Origin: Chloroflexota bacterium
GTDB lineage: Bacteria; Chloroflexota; Anaerolineae; Anaerolineales; UBA11579
Length of the DNA: 11,756 nucleotides
Reading direction: 5' to 3'
NCBI GenBank assembly: GCA_003486225.1
Contig: DNGN01000036.1
Coordinates: forward strand, 9,057-20,812
Shown: in pieces, positions 1-7,560 of the stretch
How the letters are laid out: every line of letters begins with the position of its first letter
Numbering within the stretch: the stretch's first letter is position 1
The notes under the pieces: model-generated
The model's input: only the letters and a program-made list of their open reading frames with translations
The model's database searches: none
What the model was told of the DNA's origin: nothing
Program-made: the position numbers and the translations under genes

Positions 1-48
1 GAAAATCCATGCACATACTCAAGGTTGAATTATATCAGCAAAGAACCA

Positions 49-79
49 CGGTTTCTAAACCGAATGAATTGGTTATAAT
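49..79 (+). promoter_or_regulatory. Candidate galK promoter with an inverted repeat at the -35 position
   Basis: A perfect -10 hexamer TATAAT lies at 74-79. No good TTGACA-like -35 box is found 16-18 bases upstream; the sequence there is GTTTCT (51-56). That stretch is instead occupied by an inverted repeat, CGGTTT-CT-AAACCG (49-62), with six-base perfect arms, and a further GGTT half-arm lies at 71-74. A weak -35 overlapped by a palindrome is typical of a regulated promoter. A start near 86 would give a leader of about 120 bases before galK. The TATAAT is seen directly; its function and the operator role are inference. Confidence 0.4.
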
Positions 80-211
80 TGAGATGCCCATGCTCTTTGC
101 CCTCTAATCCAGCCGGGCGGGAAGCAGCAGCCAAACGAACATCAAGGCCCAGCCGTGGAATTATGGGCTTTAGTGCCTTGCAGAAATCATTCGATCCAGA
201 AGATGAATAAA

Positions 212-1393
212 ATGTCATTATTAGAGAGAAAACTCAAGGTCGAAAAAGAATTTTCCCTGCGCTATGGTGCTTCTCCGCAAGTCTGGGTGCGCGCCCCTGG
301 CCGAGTGGATCTGATGGGCAGCCACACCGATTACAATATGGGCTTTGTGATGACGATGACCATCAACCGGGATACCTGGATCGCGGCCCGGCCCAGGCAA
401 GATGCACGAGTGCGGATCTCATCCCTGGACTTTGAAGGTGTGTCCGAATTTGGTCTGGAACACATCACCAAAGACCTGCACACGCCCTGGGCGAACTATG
501 TGCGCGGCATGGCCAAAATGTTGAGCGAAGCCGGGTATCCCCTTTCAGGGTTTGATGGGCTTATCCACAGCACCGTGCCGCTGAGCTCAGGCCTGAGTTC
601 CTCGGCGGCGCTGGAAATGGCTGCCGGCGTGCTGTTTCAGCAGGTTGGCAGATTTGATCTGGATCCGGTTGAGATGGCTTTGCTGGGTCAGCGGGCGGAA
701 AACCTGTTCGTGGGGGTGAACTCGGGTATTCTCGACCAGTACAGTTCTGCTCTGGGAGAGGAAAATCGCACCCTTCTCTTGGATTGCCGGGAACTGACGA
801 GCAGGCCTGTCCAAATTGCGGCTGGTTTACAGGTCGTGATCTGCGATACCAATGCCAAACGTACGCTGGTCGGCTCGGAGTATGATGAGCGCCGGGCCCA
901 GTGTGAAGCGGGTGTGGCAGTCCTGCGCAGTCACTACCCGGAAATTCGAGCGCTCAGAGATGTGCGCATGCACCAATTTGAAGCTGTTCGCAAGCAAATG
1001 CCGGAAGTTGTCCAGAGGCGCTGCCTGTTTATATTGCAGGAGAACCAGCGGGTTTTAGACCTCGAGCCACCGCTGGCGGCTGGGGACGAAGGCCGACTGA
1101 AAGCATTATTCTCGGCCTCTTATCAGGGTGCCCGAGATCTGTACGAGATTGGCGCACCGGCTATGACGCATATGATGGATGCCATGTTGGGTGCCCCAGG
1201 AGTGATTGCTGCCCGGCAGGCTGGGGCTGGATTTGGCGGCTGCCTGATCGCCTTAGTGAAGGAAGGATCGGTGGATGATTTCTCTCTTTTTGTCCAGGAG
1301 GACTATTTCAAACGAGCTGGCATCCAGGCCAGAATTTATCCGGTAATTGCCTCGCCCGGCGCAGGTGTTATCGATTGGGATGGATCAGGATGA
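212..1393 (+). CDS. galK: Galactokinase (GHMP kinase family)
   Basis: Phosphorylates alpha-D-galactose with ATP to galactose 1-phosphate, the first committed cytoplasmic step of the Leloir pathway. With the ATG at 212 the protein has 393 residues, close to the usual 380-390. The galactokinase signature is at residues 30-42 (GRVDLMGSHTDYN), the GHMP ATP-binding loop PLSSGLSSSAALE at 123-135, the catalytic Asp in GILDQ at 175, SEYDERR around 223-228, and the C-terminal motif AGAGFGGC at 337-344. The reading frame is open back to a GTG at 155, but family similarity begins only around the ATG at 212, which has an AGAAG (198-202) nine bases upstream; an ATG at 203 is the alternative. One oddity is Ser37, where most galactokinases have a sugar-contacting Glu (GEHTDYN). 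The stop overlaps the galT start by four bases, so translation is probably coupled. Confidence 0.93.
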   Translation: MSLLERKLKVEKEFSLRYGASPQVWVRAPGRVDLMGSHTDYNMGFVMTMTINRDTWIAARPRQDARVRISSLDFEGVSEFGLEHITKDLHTPWANYVRGMAKMLSEAGYPLSGFDGLIHSTVPLSSGLSSSAALEMAAGVLFQQVGRFDLDPVEMALLGQRAENLFVGVNSGILDQYSSALGEENRTLLLDCRELTSRPVQIAAGLQVVICDTNAKRTLVGSEYDERRAQCEAGVAVLRSHYPEIRALRDVRMHQFEAVRKQMPEVVQRRCLFILQENQRVLDLEPPLAAGDEGRLKALFSASYQGARDLYEIGAPAMTHMMDAMLGAPGVIAARQAGAGFGGCLIALVKEGSVDDFSLFVQEDYFKRAGIQARIYPVIASPGAGVIDWDGSG

Positions 1394-2433
1394 AAATAAA
1401 TTCAATGCCCCACCGCAGATACAATCCCCTGACCGGAGACTGGGTGCTGGTTTCCCCTCACAGAACGCAGCGCCCCTGGCAGGGTAAAACCGAATCTCCC
1501 CCCATAGAAAAGCTGCCCGAATATGATCCGAAATGCTATCTCTGTCCGGGCAATACCCGGGCGGGTGGCGAGATAAATCCGCCTTACCAGTCCACTTATG
1601 TCTTCACCAACGATTTTGCAGCCCTGCTGCCGGAGAGCGGTGAGATCCAGACGGTTGAGCAAGGGCTGATGAGCGCTCAACCGGTGTATGGTACCTGCCG
1701 GGTGCTGTGTTTTTCACCACGGCATGATCTGTCGGTCTCGCGTATGGATGAAGAGAGCATTATCCGGGTGGTGGACTTGTGGGCAGAACAGCTGGCCGAA
1801 CTTGGCAAAGATTACCAGTGGGTGCAGATATTTGAAAACCGGGGCGAGATGATGGGCAGTTCAATGCCGCACCCGCATGGACAGGTGTGGGCCAGCGACC
1901 AGATCCCCAATGAGCCAGCCAAGGAAGAAAATAAACAGAAAGCATATTTTGAAAAAAACAGGCGATTACTGTTATTGGATTATCTGGAGCTGGAGTTGGC
2001 CTCTGGTGAACGGGTTGTGCTCCAAAATCCTGATTGGGTCGTGCTGGTACCGTATTGGGCCGTCTGGCCGTTTGAAACCCTGCTGCTGCCCACAAAACCA
2101 GTCCGCTATTTTCAGGACCTTTCGGGAGAACAGCGGCGCAATTTAGCCAGGATCTTAAAACGGCTGCTGACGCGTTATGACAACCTGTTTGAAACACCTT
2201 TCCCATATTCTATGGGCTGGCATCCGGCACCCAACGGCAGCAAGAATTATTCCTTCTGGCAGCTGCATGCCCATTTCTATCCACCGCTGCTCAGGTCCGC
2301 CAGGGTGAAGAAATTCCTGGTCGGTTACGAAATGCTGGCCGAAGCGCAAAGGGATATCACCCCGGAACAGGCTGCCCAGCGTTTGCGGGAACAATCGGAT
2401 GTGCATTATGGGGAAGGTCATGCTGATCATTGA
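1390..2433 (+). CDS. galT: Galactose-1-phosphate uridylyltransferase
   Basis: Exchanges UMP between UDP-glucose and galactose 1-phosphate, giving UDP-galactose and glucose 1-phosphate through a uridylyl-histidine intermediate. From the ATG at 1390 it has 347 residues, matching the E. coli enzyme (348). Zinc ligands are visible as CYLC (Cys49, Cys52), His111 in SPRHD and His160; the nucleophile is His162 in the HPHGQ motif. The second metal site is represented by His278 (GWHPAP) and His293/His295 (QLHAHFYPP). The N-terminal HRRYNPLTGDWVLVSPHR block and the C-terminal KKFLVGYEML block are typical. The ATG overlaps the galK stop as ATGA; the open frame extends upstream to 1375 inside galK, but the overlap start fits family length and coupling. 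All catalytic residues are intact, so this is an active-looking enzyme. Confidence 0.95.
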   Translation: MKINSMPHRRYNPLTGDWVLVSPHRTQRPWQGKTESPPIEKLPEYDPKCYLCPGNTRAGGEINPPYQSTYVFTNDFAALLPESGEIQTVEQGLMSAQPVYGTCRVLCFSPRHDLSVSRMDEESIIRVVDLWAEQLAELGKDYQWVQIFENRGEMMGSSMPHPHGQVWASDQIPNEPAKEENKQKAYFEKNRRLLLLDYLELELASGERVVLQNPDWVVLVPYWAVWPFETLLLPTKPVRYFQDLSGEQRRNLARILKRLLTRYDNLFETPFPYSMGWHPAPNGSKNYSFWQLHAHFYPPLLRSARVKKFLVGYEMLAEAQRDITPEQAAQRLREQSDVHYGEGHADH

Positions 2434-3325
2434 AAAAAAGAACTACAAAGGCTGGGCAAACTCTTATTACCTGACCAACAACAGGGTTGACCTGGTTGTG
2501 GTAACAGATGTTGGCCCGCGTGTGATTCGGTTTGGATTTGTAGATGGCCAGAACCTGTTCTTTGAGGATACCAAAACCCTGGGGGTGACGGGCGGCGATG
2601 AGTGGCAACTATACGGAGGCCACCGGTTGTGGCATGCTCCCGAAGCTGTTCCCAGAACATACTATCCGGATAATCAGCCGGTTCAGGCCAGCATCGAAGC
2701 GGAGAGCTTGGTCCTACGCCAGGATGTGGAATCGACCACCGGGATTAAAAAAGAAATACTCATCGCTCTGGACCCCAGGGCGCCCCAGGTGGAAATCGTG
2801 CACCGTTTGGTCAATCATAATACCTGGCCTATCCAGGTTGCGCCTTGGGCTTTGTCTGTAATGGCGCCGGGCGGCAGGGCGATCGTACCGCTCCCCCCGA
2901 GGGGTTCACATCCTGAAAATTTGCTGCCGACCAGCTCGATTGCCCTTTGGGCGTATACCCATATGGCGGACGCGCGCTGGACCTGGGGCAACCAGTTTGT
3001 TTTCCTGGATCAGGACATCCACAGTCCGGCCCCGCAAAAAGCAGGCTTTTATGTTGTCGACGGCTGGGTAGCGTACCAGCGGGGGAAGGATCTGTTGGTG
3101 AAGCTGTTCGATTATCACCCGGCGGCGCAATATCCCGACCGGAATTCGAATGTCGAGCTGTTTACAAACCACCAGATGTTAGAAGTAGAAACCCTGGGCG
3201 GCTTGGTTACCCTGGCTCCAGGTGAGGATGTGGCTCATAAAGAGACCTGGCTGCTATTCAGCGATCTTGACCCAATTGATTCGGAGGCTGATGCGCAGCG
3301 CATCCCTGGTTTGCGGTATTCCTAA
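2420..3325 (+). CDS. DUF4380 protein with galactose-mutarotase-like fold
   Basis: I recognise this as a DUF4380-type protein, a family of about 300 residues whose sequence pattern resembles the beta-rich aldose 1-epimerase (galactose mutarotase) superfamily. No enzymatic activity is firmly established for it. Family-typical blocks are VTDVGPRVIRF at residues 28-38, GGHRLWHAPE at 66-75, the APWALSVMAPGG block in the middle and a TLAPGE block near the end. There is no signal peptide or membrane segment, so it is probably cytoplasmic. The start is uncertain: in-frame ATGs lie at 2399, 2408 and 2420; the last has GGGA five bases upstream and best fits the family N-terminus, giving 301 residues and a 14-base overlap with galT. 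Its place directly after galK-galT suggests a sugar-anomer or sugar-recognition role in galactose use, possibly replacing GalM; this is inference. Confidence 0.82.
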   Translation: MLIIEKKNYKGWANSYYLTNNRVDLVVVTDVGPRVIRFGFVDGQNLFFEDTKTLGVTGGDEWQLYGGHRLWHAPEAVPRTYYPDNQPVQASIEAESLVLRQDVESTTGIKKEILIALDPRAPQVEIVHRLVNHNTWPIQVAPWALSVMAPGGRAIVPLPPRGSHPENLLPTSSIALWAYTHMADARWTWGNQFVFLDQDIHSPAPQKAGFYVVDGWVAYQRGKDLLVKLFDYHPAAQYPDRNSNVELFTNHQMLEVETLGGLVTLAPGEDVAHKETWLLFSDLDPIDSEADAQRIPGLRYS

Positions 3326-3451
3326 CACCTGCCATGCCAGCACCCGGCCGCATCACAGGGTGTTCAACCCCAACAGGCTGGCCTGTACGATAAAGCGCTC
3401 AAGCTGTGCCTTGTTTCTTTCCATGCGCGGAAAATCCAAGACAAACCTGAT
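3326..3451. other. Convergent intergenic spacer, no gene supported
   Basis: This is the spacer between the plus-strand galactose cluster and the minus-strand operon. The only inverted repeat on the plus strand is a short ACAGG-CTGG-CCTGT near 3375-3388, with no T-run after it, so no convincing terminator for the galactose cluster is visible before the large hairpin at 3460-3477. A 23-codon minus-strand frame at 3353-3424 has no ribosome-binding site and lies beyond the minus-strand terminator. Confidence 0.6.
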
Positions 3452-3481
3452 AAAAAAGACCACCCGCTAGCGGGTGGCCTT
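3452..3481 (-). terminator. Rho-independent terminator of the transporter/hydroxylase operon
   Basis: The bases CCACCCGC-TA-GCGGGTGG (3460-3477) form a perfect GC-rich palindrome. Reading the minus strand, the hairpin starts about a dozen bases after the hydroxylase stop (3489-3491) and is followed at once by TCTTTTTTA (3459-3451), the classic stem plus U-tract. Flanking AAGG/TCTT can extend the stem with one G-U pair. On the plus strand the same hairpin is followed by CCTTGACC, without a U-tract, so it would end rightward galactose-cluster transcripts only weakly. Confidence 0.9.
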
Positions 3482-3488
3482 GACCAGA

Positions 3489-6260
3489 CTATCTGGCCCG
3501 GATGGCCTGCTGGACTTTTTTACTGTCCGCAGGGAGGTCCCTGATGCGCACCCCGACGGCATCATAAATGGCATTCAAGATGGCAGGCGCGGTAGCCAGG
3601 GAGGGGGCTTCGGCAAATCCCTTAATACCCTCAGGGCTGAGGGGGTGGGGAACTTCCACGAACACTGAAATGACCTCTGGGGCCTGATCTGCTTTGGGTA
3701 ATCTGATCTTTTGTAAAGAATCGGTCACATTCTGCCCATTTTCAACGATATATTGTTCCGAAAGGGCAAACCCGATCCCCATCATGGTGGCACCTTCGAT
3801 CTGACCTTTGACAATTTGGGGGTTAAGCACTTTCCCCAGGTCATTGGCTGAGATGACCGTCAGAACCTCCACTTTGCCGGATTTCTCGTCCACAGCAACC
3901 ACAGCCACCTGAGCCGTATAGGAATACATGACATGCGTGATGCGGGTCTGGAAGGAACGGCTTCCCCAACGGCTGGGTTCACCTTCATAGATCTGGTGGG
4001 TTTCGGGTGAGTCGAAAATGCGTTCCACAGCCCATCCCTTGCCTAGCTGGCTGAGATCTACCCCCCTGCCTGAAACCTTGTCGACAACCTGCTGGCCTTC
4101 AAATTTCAATTGTGAGGGGTTCACATCCAGGACCTCGGCAGCATGGCCAAATACCTGGTTTTTAAGCTCTCTACAGGCAAGGGCCACAGCACAGCCGGTA
4201 AGGAAGGTTTGCCTTGAAGCGGTGCTCGGTCCAGATTCAGGTGTGGCGGCAGTATCCGGCCCGACGAGTGCAAATTGCGAGATGGGGGCTTCCAATTCCC
4301 TGCTGGCCAGTTTGATCTGTCCGGCATGCCCGCCTTGCCCGTACTCGTGGTGGGTGACCTTCAGGGTGAAATCCCCCGAAGTTTCCAGCTCGATGATCGC
4401 CCCTGCGCTCTCAGGGATGCCGTGGCCGAACCCAACATTCTTTACCGCCGCTGCGACGCCAACACCTACTTTCTTGCCTGCTATTTCGGGAATCTCGAGT
4501 TGCTTGAAAGCCTGTTGGGCTGCCTGGAGGGTTTCCTTGATCCCATCCACCCCTTGTTCTAACAGGTGATCGGCTGCAGTAGGCATACCGGCCTGCCAGC
4601 TGTTTTTGATGCGGAACTCGAACGGATCCAGCCCGAGTGCCCGGGCCATTTCGTCCATCTGCTGTTCAATACCAATGGCGACCTGGTTGACTCCAAACCC
4701 GCGCATCGCGCCACACAAAACATTATTGGTGTACCATGCATGTCCGGTGAGCTTGAGGTGCGGGGCATAGTATGGTCCGGCGCCGAAAACGACAACATTT
4801 TCCAGTACATCAATCCCCAGCGAGGCATAGGCCCCGGTATCCAGGGTGATATCGGCTTCAACGGCCAGCAAATTCCCTTCTTTATCCGCCCCGGTTTTGT
4901 AGCGAATCCAGGTAGGGTGGCGTTTCACATGCACCCTCAAAGACTCTTCCCGCGTCAGCACCATTTTTGCTGGCCGGCTGGTCAGCAGCACAGCCAGGCA
5001 GAGATGCTGCTGCAGTATGAAATCCTCTTTGCCCCCGAAAGAGCCTCCCTGGGCAATCTGGATGACCCGGATCTTCTCTTTGGGGAGGTCCAGTATCTCG
5101 GCCAGCTGTGCACGGTCATCGAAGACCGATTGCGTGCCTAGCTCCAGCACAATGCCGCCATCCCCATCCGGGTACGCCAACCCTGATTCGGGTTCTAAAA
5201 AGCCGTGTTCGATAAAGGGTGTTGTGTATTCGTTTTCGATGACCACCGCGCAATTTTCAAACGCCTGGTCCACATCTCCCCGGATGATCTCAGCATGCCG
5301 CAGCAGATTGCCGTTTTCATGGAGCTTTGGCGCATCCGGCTTTGCGGCATCTTGCGGTGAGAAAACCCCAGGTAGTACCTCGTACTCAACTTCGATAAGG
5401 GCGATGGCTTCAGCGGCAATTTCCGCGGTTTCGGCAAATACCGAGGCCACAGAATCGCCGATATAGCGGACAAGGTGATCTGCGATGGCTGGCTGGTCTC
5501 GAATGACCAGGCCGCATTGATTTTTCCCTGGGATGTCCTTAGCGGTAATGACTGTGACCACACCTGGCAGTGTGGCGGCTTTGGCTGTATCAACCTTCAC
5601 GATACGCGCATGCGGATGCTCTGCCCAAAGGATTTTCCCATGCAACATGCCTTCAAGCTTAATATCATCCCCATAGGCCGTTTTTCCAGTGGCCTTGTTG
5701 ATCGATGACTGCCGCAGTTGGGGATTGTTGTAGAGTACAGCCGCTTCCGGCAAGATGGCTTGTGGATGGCTGGACTGCATGCGTTTGGCCGCCAGTTCAA
5801 TGCTTTCGAATATGGCGGCATACCCGGTACACCGGCAGAGGTTGTTGTTGACTGTCAGGGCTTTTTGGATCTCTTCACGCGAGGGGTTGGGGTTGCTGTT
5901 GAGCAGGGCTTTGGCAGTCATGACCATCCCGGGCGTACAAAAGCCACATTGGGTTGCCCCAGTTTCGACAAAGGCTTGCTGAATTGGGTGCAGTTCGCCA
6001 TTGGCAGACAGACCCTCGATGGTTTCAATCTCCGCCCCTTCAATTTTGCCCATTTTTACCAGGCATGCTCGCCGGGCTTTGCCATCCAGGATGATCGTGC
6101 AAGCCCCACAATGACCTGTCGCGCAGCCATTTTTGGTACCGCACAGGTTCATTTCTGAGCGCAGGTAATCCAAAAGCAGCATCTCTTTGGGTGCCGTAGC
6201 CTGGATAGCCTGCCCGTTTACGGTAAACTGCAGGTCCAGCAGCTCTATGGGTTTATTCAT
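3489..6260 (-). CDS. Fused [2Fe-2S]/molybdopterin hydroxylase, xanthine dehydrogenase family, lacking an FAD domain
   Basis: A molybdenum hydroxylase of 923 residues that should insert oxygen from water into an N-heterocycle or aldehyde in the cytoplasm. Residues 7-160 carry two [2Fe-2S] sites: the plant-type Cys46, Cys51, Cys54, Cys66, and the helical Cys105, Cys108, Cys142, Cys144 (QCGFC...LCRC). From about 180 onward is the molybdopterin-binding part, with GGSFGGKE at 405-412, AMRGFG (Arg520) and the catalytic Glu884 in GFAEAP. Glu412 and Arg520 lie where bovine xanthine oxidoreductase has its purine-binding Glu802 and Arg880, which favours a purine-like substrate over an aldehyde. The fusion without a flavin subunit resembles E. 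coli XdhD and the selenium-dependent xanthine dehydrogenase group, and in layout Desulfovibrio aldehyde oxidoreductase. I chose ATG 6260; a TTG at 6263 is also possible. It begins 21 bases after the amidohydrolase stop. The exact substrate is unknown. Confidence 0.88.
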   Translation of the reverse strand: MNKPIELLDLQFTVNGQAIQATAPKEMLLLDYLRSEMNLCGTKNGCATGHCGACTIILDGKARRACLVKMGKIEGAEIETIEGLSANGELHPIQQAFVETGATQCGFCTPGMVMTAKALLNSNPNPSREEIQKALTVNNNLCRCTGYAAIFESIELAAKRMQSSHPQAILPEAAVLYNNPQLRQSSINKATGKTAYGDDIKLEGMLHGKILWAEHPHARIVKVDTAKAATLPGVVTVITAKDIPGKNQCGLVIRDQPAIADHLVRYIGDSVASVFAETAEIAAEAIALIEVEYEVLPGVFSPQDAAKPDAPKLHENGNLLRHAEIIRGDVDQAFENCAVVIENEYTTPFIEHGFLEPESGLAYPDGDGGIVLELGTQSVFDDRAQLAEILDLPKEKIRVIQIAQGGSFGGKEDFILQQHLCLAVLLTSRPAKMVLTREESLRVHVKRHPTWIRYKTGADKEGNLLAVEADITLDTGAYASLGIDVLENVVVFGAGPYYAPHLKLTGHAWYTNNVLCGAMRGFGVNQVAIGIEQQMDEMARALGLDPFEFRIKNSWQAGMPTAADHLLEQGVDGIKETLQAAQQAFKQLEIPEIAGKKVGVGVAAAVKNVGFGHGIPESAGAIIELETSGDFTLKVTHHEYGQGGHAGQIKLASRELEAPISQFALVGPDTAATPESGPSTASRQTFLTGCAVALACRELKNQVFGHAAEVLDVNPSQLKFEGQQVVDKVSGRGVDLSQLGKGWAVERIFDSPETHQIYEGEPSRWGSRSFQTRITHVMYSYTAQVAVVAVDEKSGKVEVLTVISANDLGKVLNPQIVKGQIEGATMMGIGFALSEQYIVENGQNVTDSLQKIRLPKADQAPEVISVFVEVPHPLSPEGIKGFAEAPSLATAPAILNAIYDAVGVRIRDLPADSKKVQQAIRAR

Positions 6261-6271
6261 CAATGTATATG

Positions 6272-6276
6272 CTCCT
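6272..6276 (-). promoter_or_regulatory. Ribosome-binding site of the molybdenum hydroxylase gene
   Basis: AGGAG on the minus strand lies in the short gap after the amidohydrolase gene. It is 11 bases before the ATG at 6260 and 8 bases before an in-frame TTG at 6263, so spacing alone favours TTG while codon preference favours ATG. The two choices differ by one residue. Confidence 0.6.
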
Positions 6277-6281
6277 GCCTG

Positions 6282-7514
6282 CTATGCTGCCATCTTCTTT
6301 ACCGCTTGCTGATCAACCAGTTTTCCGTGACTGACGACATACGCTGGGGCGGCATGTGTACGCAGGGCTTCAAGCACATTCGGTTCGTCCAGAACAACCA
6401 GGTTGGCGGGCGAACCAACCTGCAAGCCGAAATTGTCCAGGCCAATGCATTTGGCGGCTTCAGTTGTCACCATATCATAGAGAACTTCCATCTCCTGGCG
6501 GGTGGTCATCCAGAGCAGGTGGGAATTGAGGAAGGCGACTTCCAGCATGTTGTTGCGGCCAAATGGATAATACGCATCCGAGATATCATCCTGGCCCAGG
6601 CACACCAGCACGTTCTCTTCCAGCAGTTCGCGCACGCGGGCATGCAGGGGACCGGTATGAGGGTCGCTGACAACGCCCATCTGGGCTTGTTTCATCAGGG
6701 CAGCAATTTTCTGCAGGTATGGTTTGGGATATAAAGCCATGGCACGTGCATGGTGTGCCAGGGAGCGACCATGCCAGTTTCGTTTGATCGTTTCCAGCGC
6801 CATCAATTCCAGAGAACGCAGGCCAGGATCTCCGGCATCGTCCACCAGCATCGAGACCGGCTTGTTATATTCTTGTGCGATATCGAAAATCACGCGGACA
6901 TGTTCAGCAATATCCGCATCAGTGAACTCGATCCAGGGGATGCCGCCGACCACATCGGCACCAAGCTCCATCGCTTGCCTTACCAGGTCCGCCGCACCGG
7001 GCTCGCGCACGACCCCGTCTTGGGCAAAGGCAACCACCTGGATATCCACAATGCCTTTGAATTCATCGCGGACTTGGATCAGGGATTTAACACCTTCCAG
7101 CTTTGCTTTGCTGTCCACATCTGCAAATGCCCGGGTATGGGTGCAGCCGTACTTTGCGGATAAAGCCATTGCTTTTCGTACATTGGGCACGATCCAGGAC
7201 TGATCGTATTTTTCTTTGACACGGGCGGCCAGCTCGATGGCCGTCATGGCTTTGCCCATGCCTTCTCCGTGATAATCCTTCAGGGCTTCCTCATCCATCA
7301 TGGAGAGGGTGTACACTTTGCATAGGTGTAGATGTGTGTTGACAAATGATTCAGTCGTCAGGTTGCCTTGCGCGTCGATTTCGGTGCCCGCACTGCCGCT
7401 GACTTCTTTCCCAATGGCCTTGACCATTCCATCCTTGATGGCAATGTTTTGCAGCTGGCCTGGGCTTGAGCGCAGTTGCGCATTTTTGATCAGGATGTCA
7501 TAAGATTCAGACAT
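6282..7514 (-). CDS. Cytosine-deaminase-like metal-dependent amidohydrolase
   Basis: A 410-residue amidohydrolase-superfamily enzyme, length and block order matching bacterial cytosine deaminase (CodA-like). Family features are the HxH metal pair His61/His63 (VNTHLHL), Gln165 in VAFAQDG (the pyrimidine-contacting Gln of CodA), GGIPWIEFTDADI, a strand-6 His255 (LAHHARAM), and Asp309 in GQDDISDAYYPFG near strand 8. The expected HxDE motif on strand 5 instead reads LVDD (Leu223-Asp226), so the usual metal-ligand His and catalytic Glu are both altered. It may therefore be a related hydrolase with a different substrate rather than a true cytosine deaminase. The ATG at 7514 has AAGGAG about nine bases upstream. 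It sits between the permease genes and the molybdenum hydroxylase, pointing to a role in catabolism of the imported compound. No signal peptide is seen, so it is cytoplasmic. Confidence 0.87.
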   Translation of the reverse strand: MSESYDILIKNAQLRSSPGQLQNIAIKDGMVKAIGKEVSGSAGTEIDAQGNLTTESFVNTHLHLCKVYTLSMMDEEALKDYHGEGMGKAMTAIELAARVKEKYDQSWIVPNVRKAMALSAKYGCTHTRAFADVDSKAKLEGVKSLIQVRDEFKGIVDIQVVAFAQDGVVREPGAADLVRQAMELGADVVGGIPWIEFTDADIAEHVRVIFDIAQEYNKPVSMLVDDAGDPGLRSLELMALETIKRNWHGRSLAHHARAMALYPKPYLQKIAALMKQAQMGVVSDPHTGPLHARVRELLEENVLVCLGQDDISDAYYPFGRNNMLEVAFLNSHLLWMTTRQEMEVLYDMVTTEAAKCIGLDNFGLQVGSPANLVVLDEPNVLEALRTHAAPAYVVSHGKLVDQQAVKKMAA

Positions 7515-7560
7515 ATTTTTTTCTCCTTGTGTCCATCAAATAAGAGTATTATTTTTCGCT

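Noticed and set aside
3..107. Open plus-strand frame at the left edge that could be the tail of an upstream gene
   Set aside because: Only about 34 codons are visible, with no recognisable family motif, and the TATAAT promoter candidate lies inside it. It cannot be confirmed or excluded from this window.
147..175. AAGGCCCA...TGGGCTTT stem of eight pairs in the galK leader, considered as a riboswitch or terminator
   Set aside because: The loop is large, one pair is G-U, no U-tract follows and no known riboswitch core is visible.
30..218. Minus-strand open frame of 62 codons over the galK leader
   Set aside because: It covers the galK promoter and start region, shows no recognised motif and has no clear ribosome-binding site.
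3353..3424. A 23-codon minus-strand reading frame that looks protein-like (starts MERNKAQLERF)
   Set aside because: It has no ribosome-binding site, is too short to judge, and lies downstream of the strong minus-strand terminator, so it would need its own promoter, which I do not see.
4018..4569. Long plus-strand open frame of 183 codons opposite the hydroxylase gene
   Set aside because: The hydroxylase frame has many conserved motifs across this stretch; the opposite frame is rich in Ser, Pro, Thr and Ala with no family resemblance, as expected for a shadow frame.
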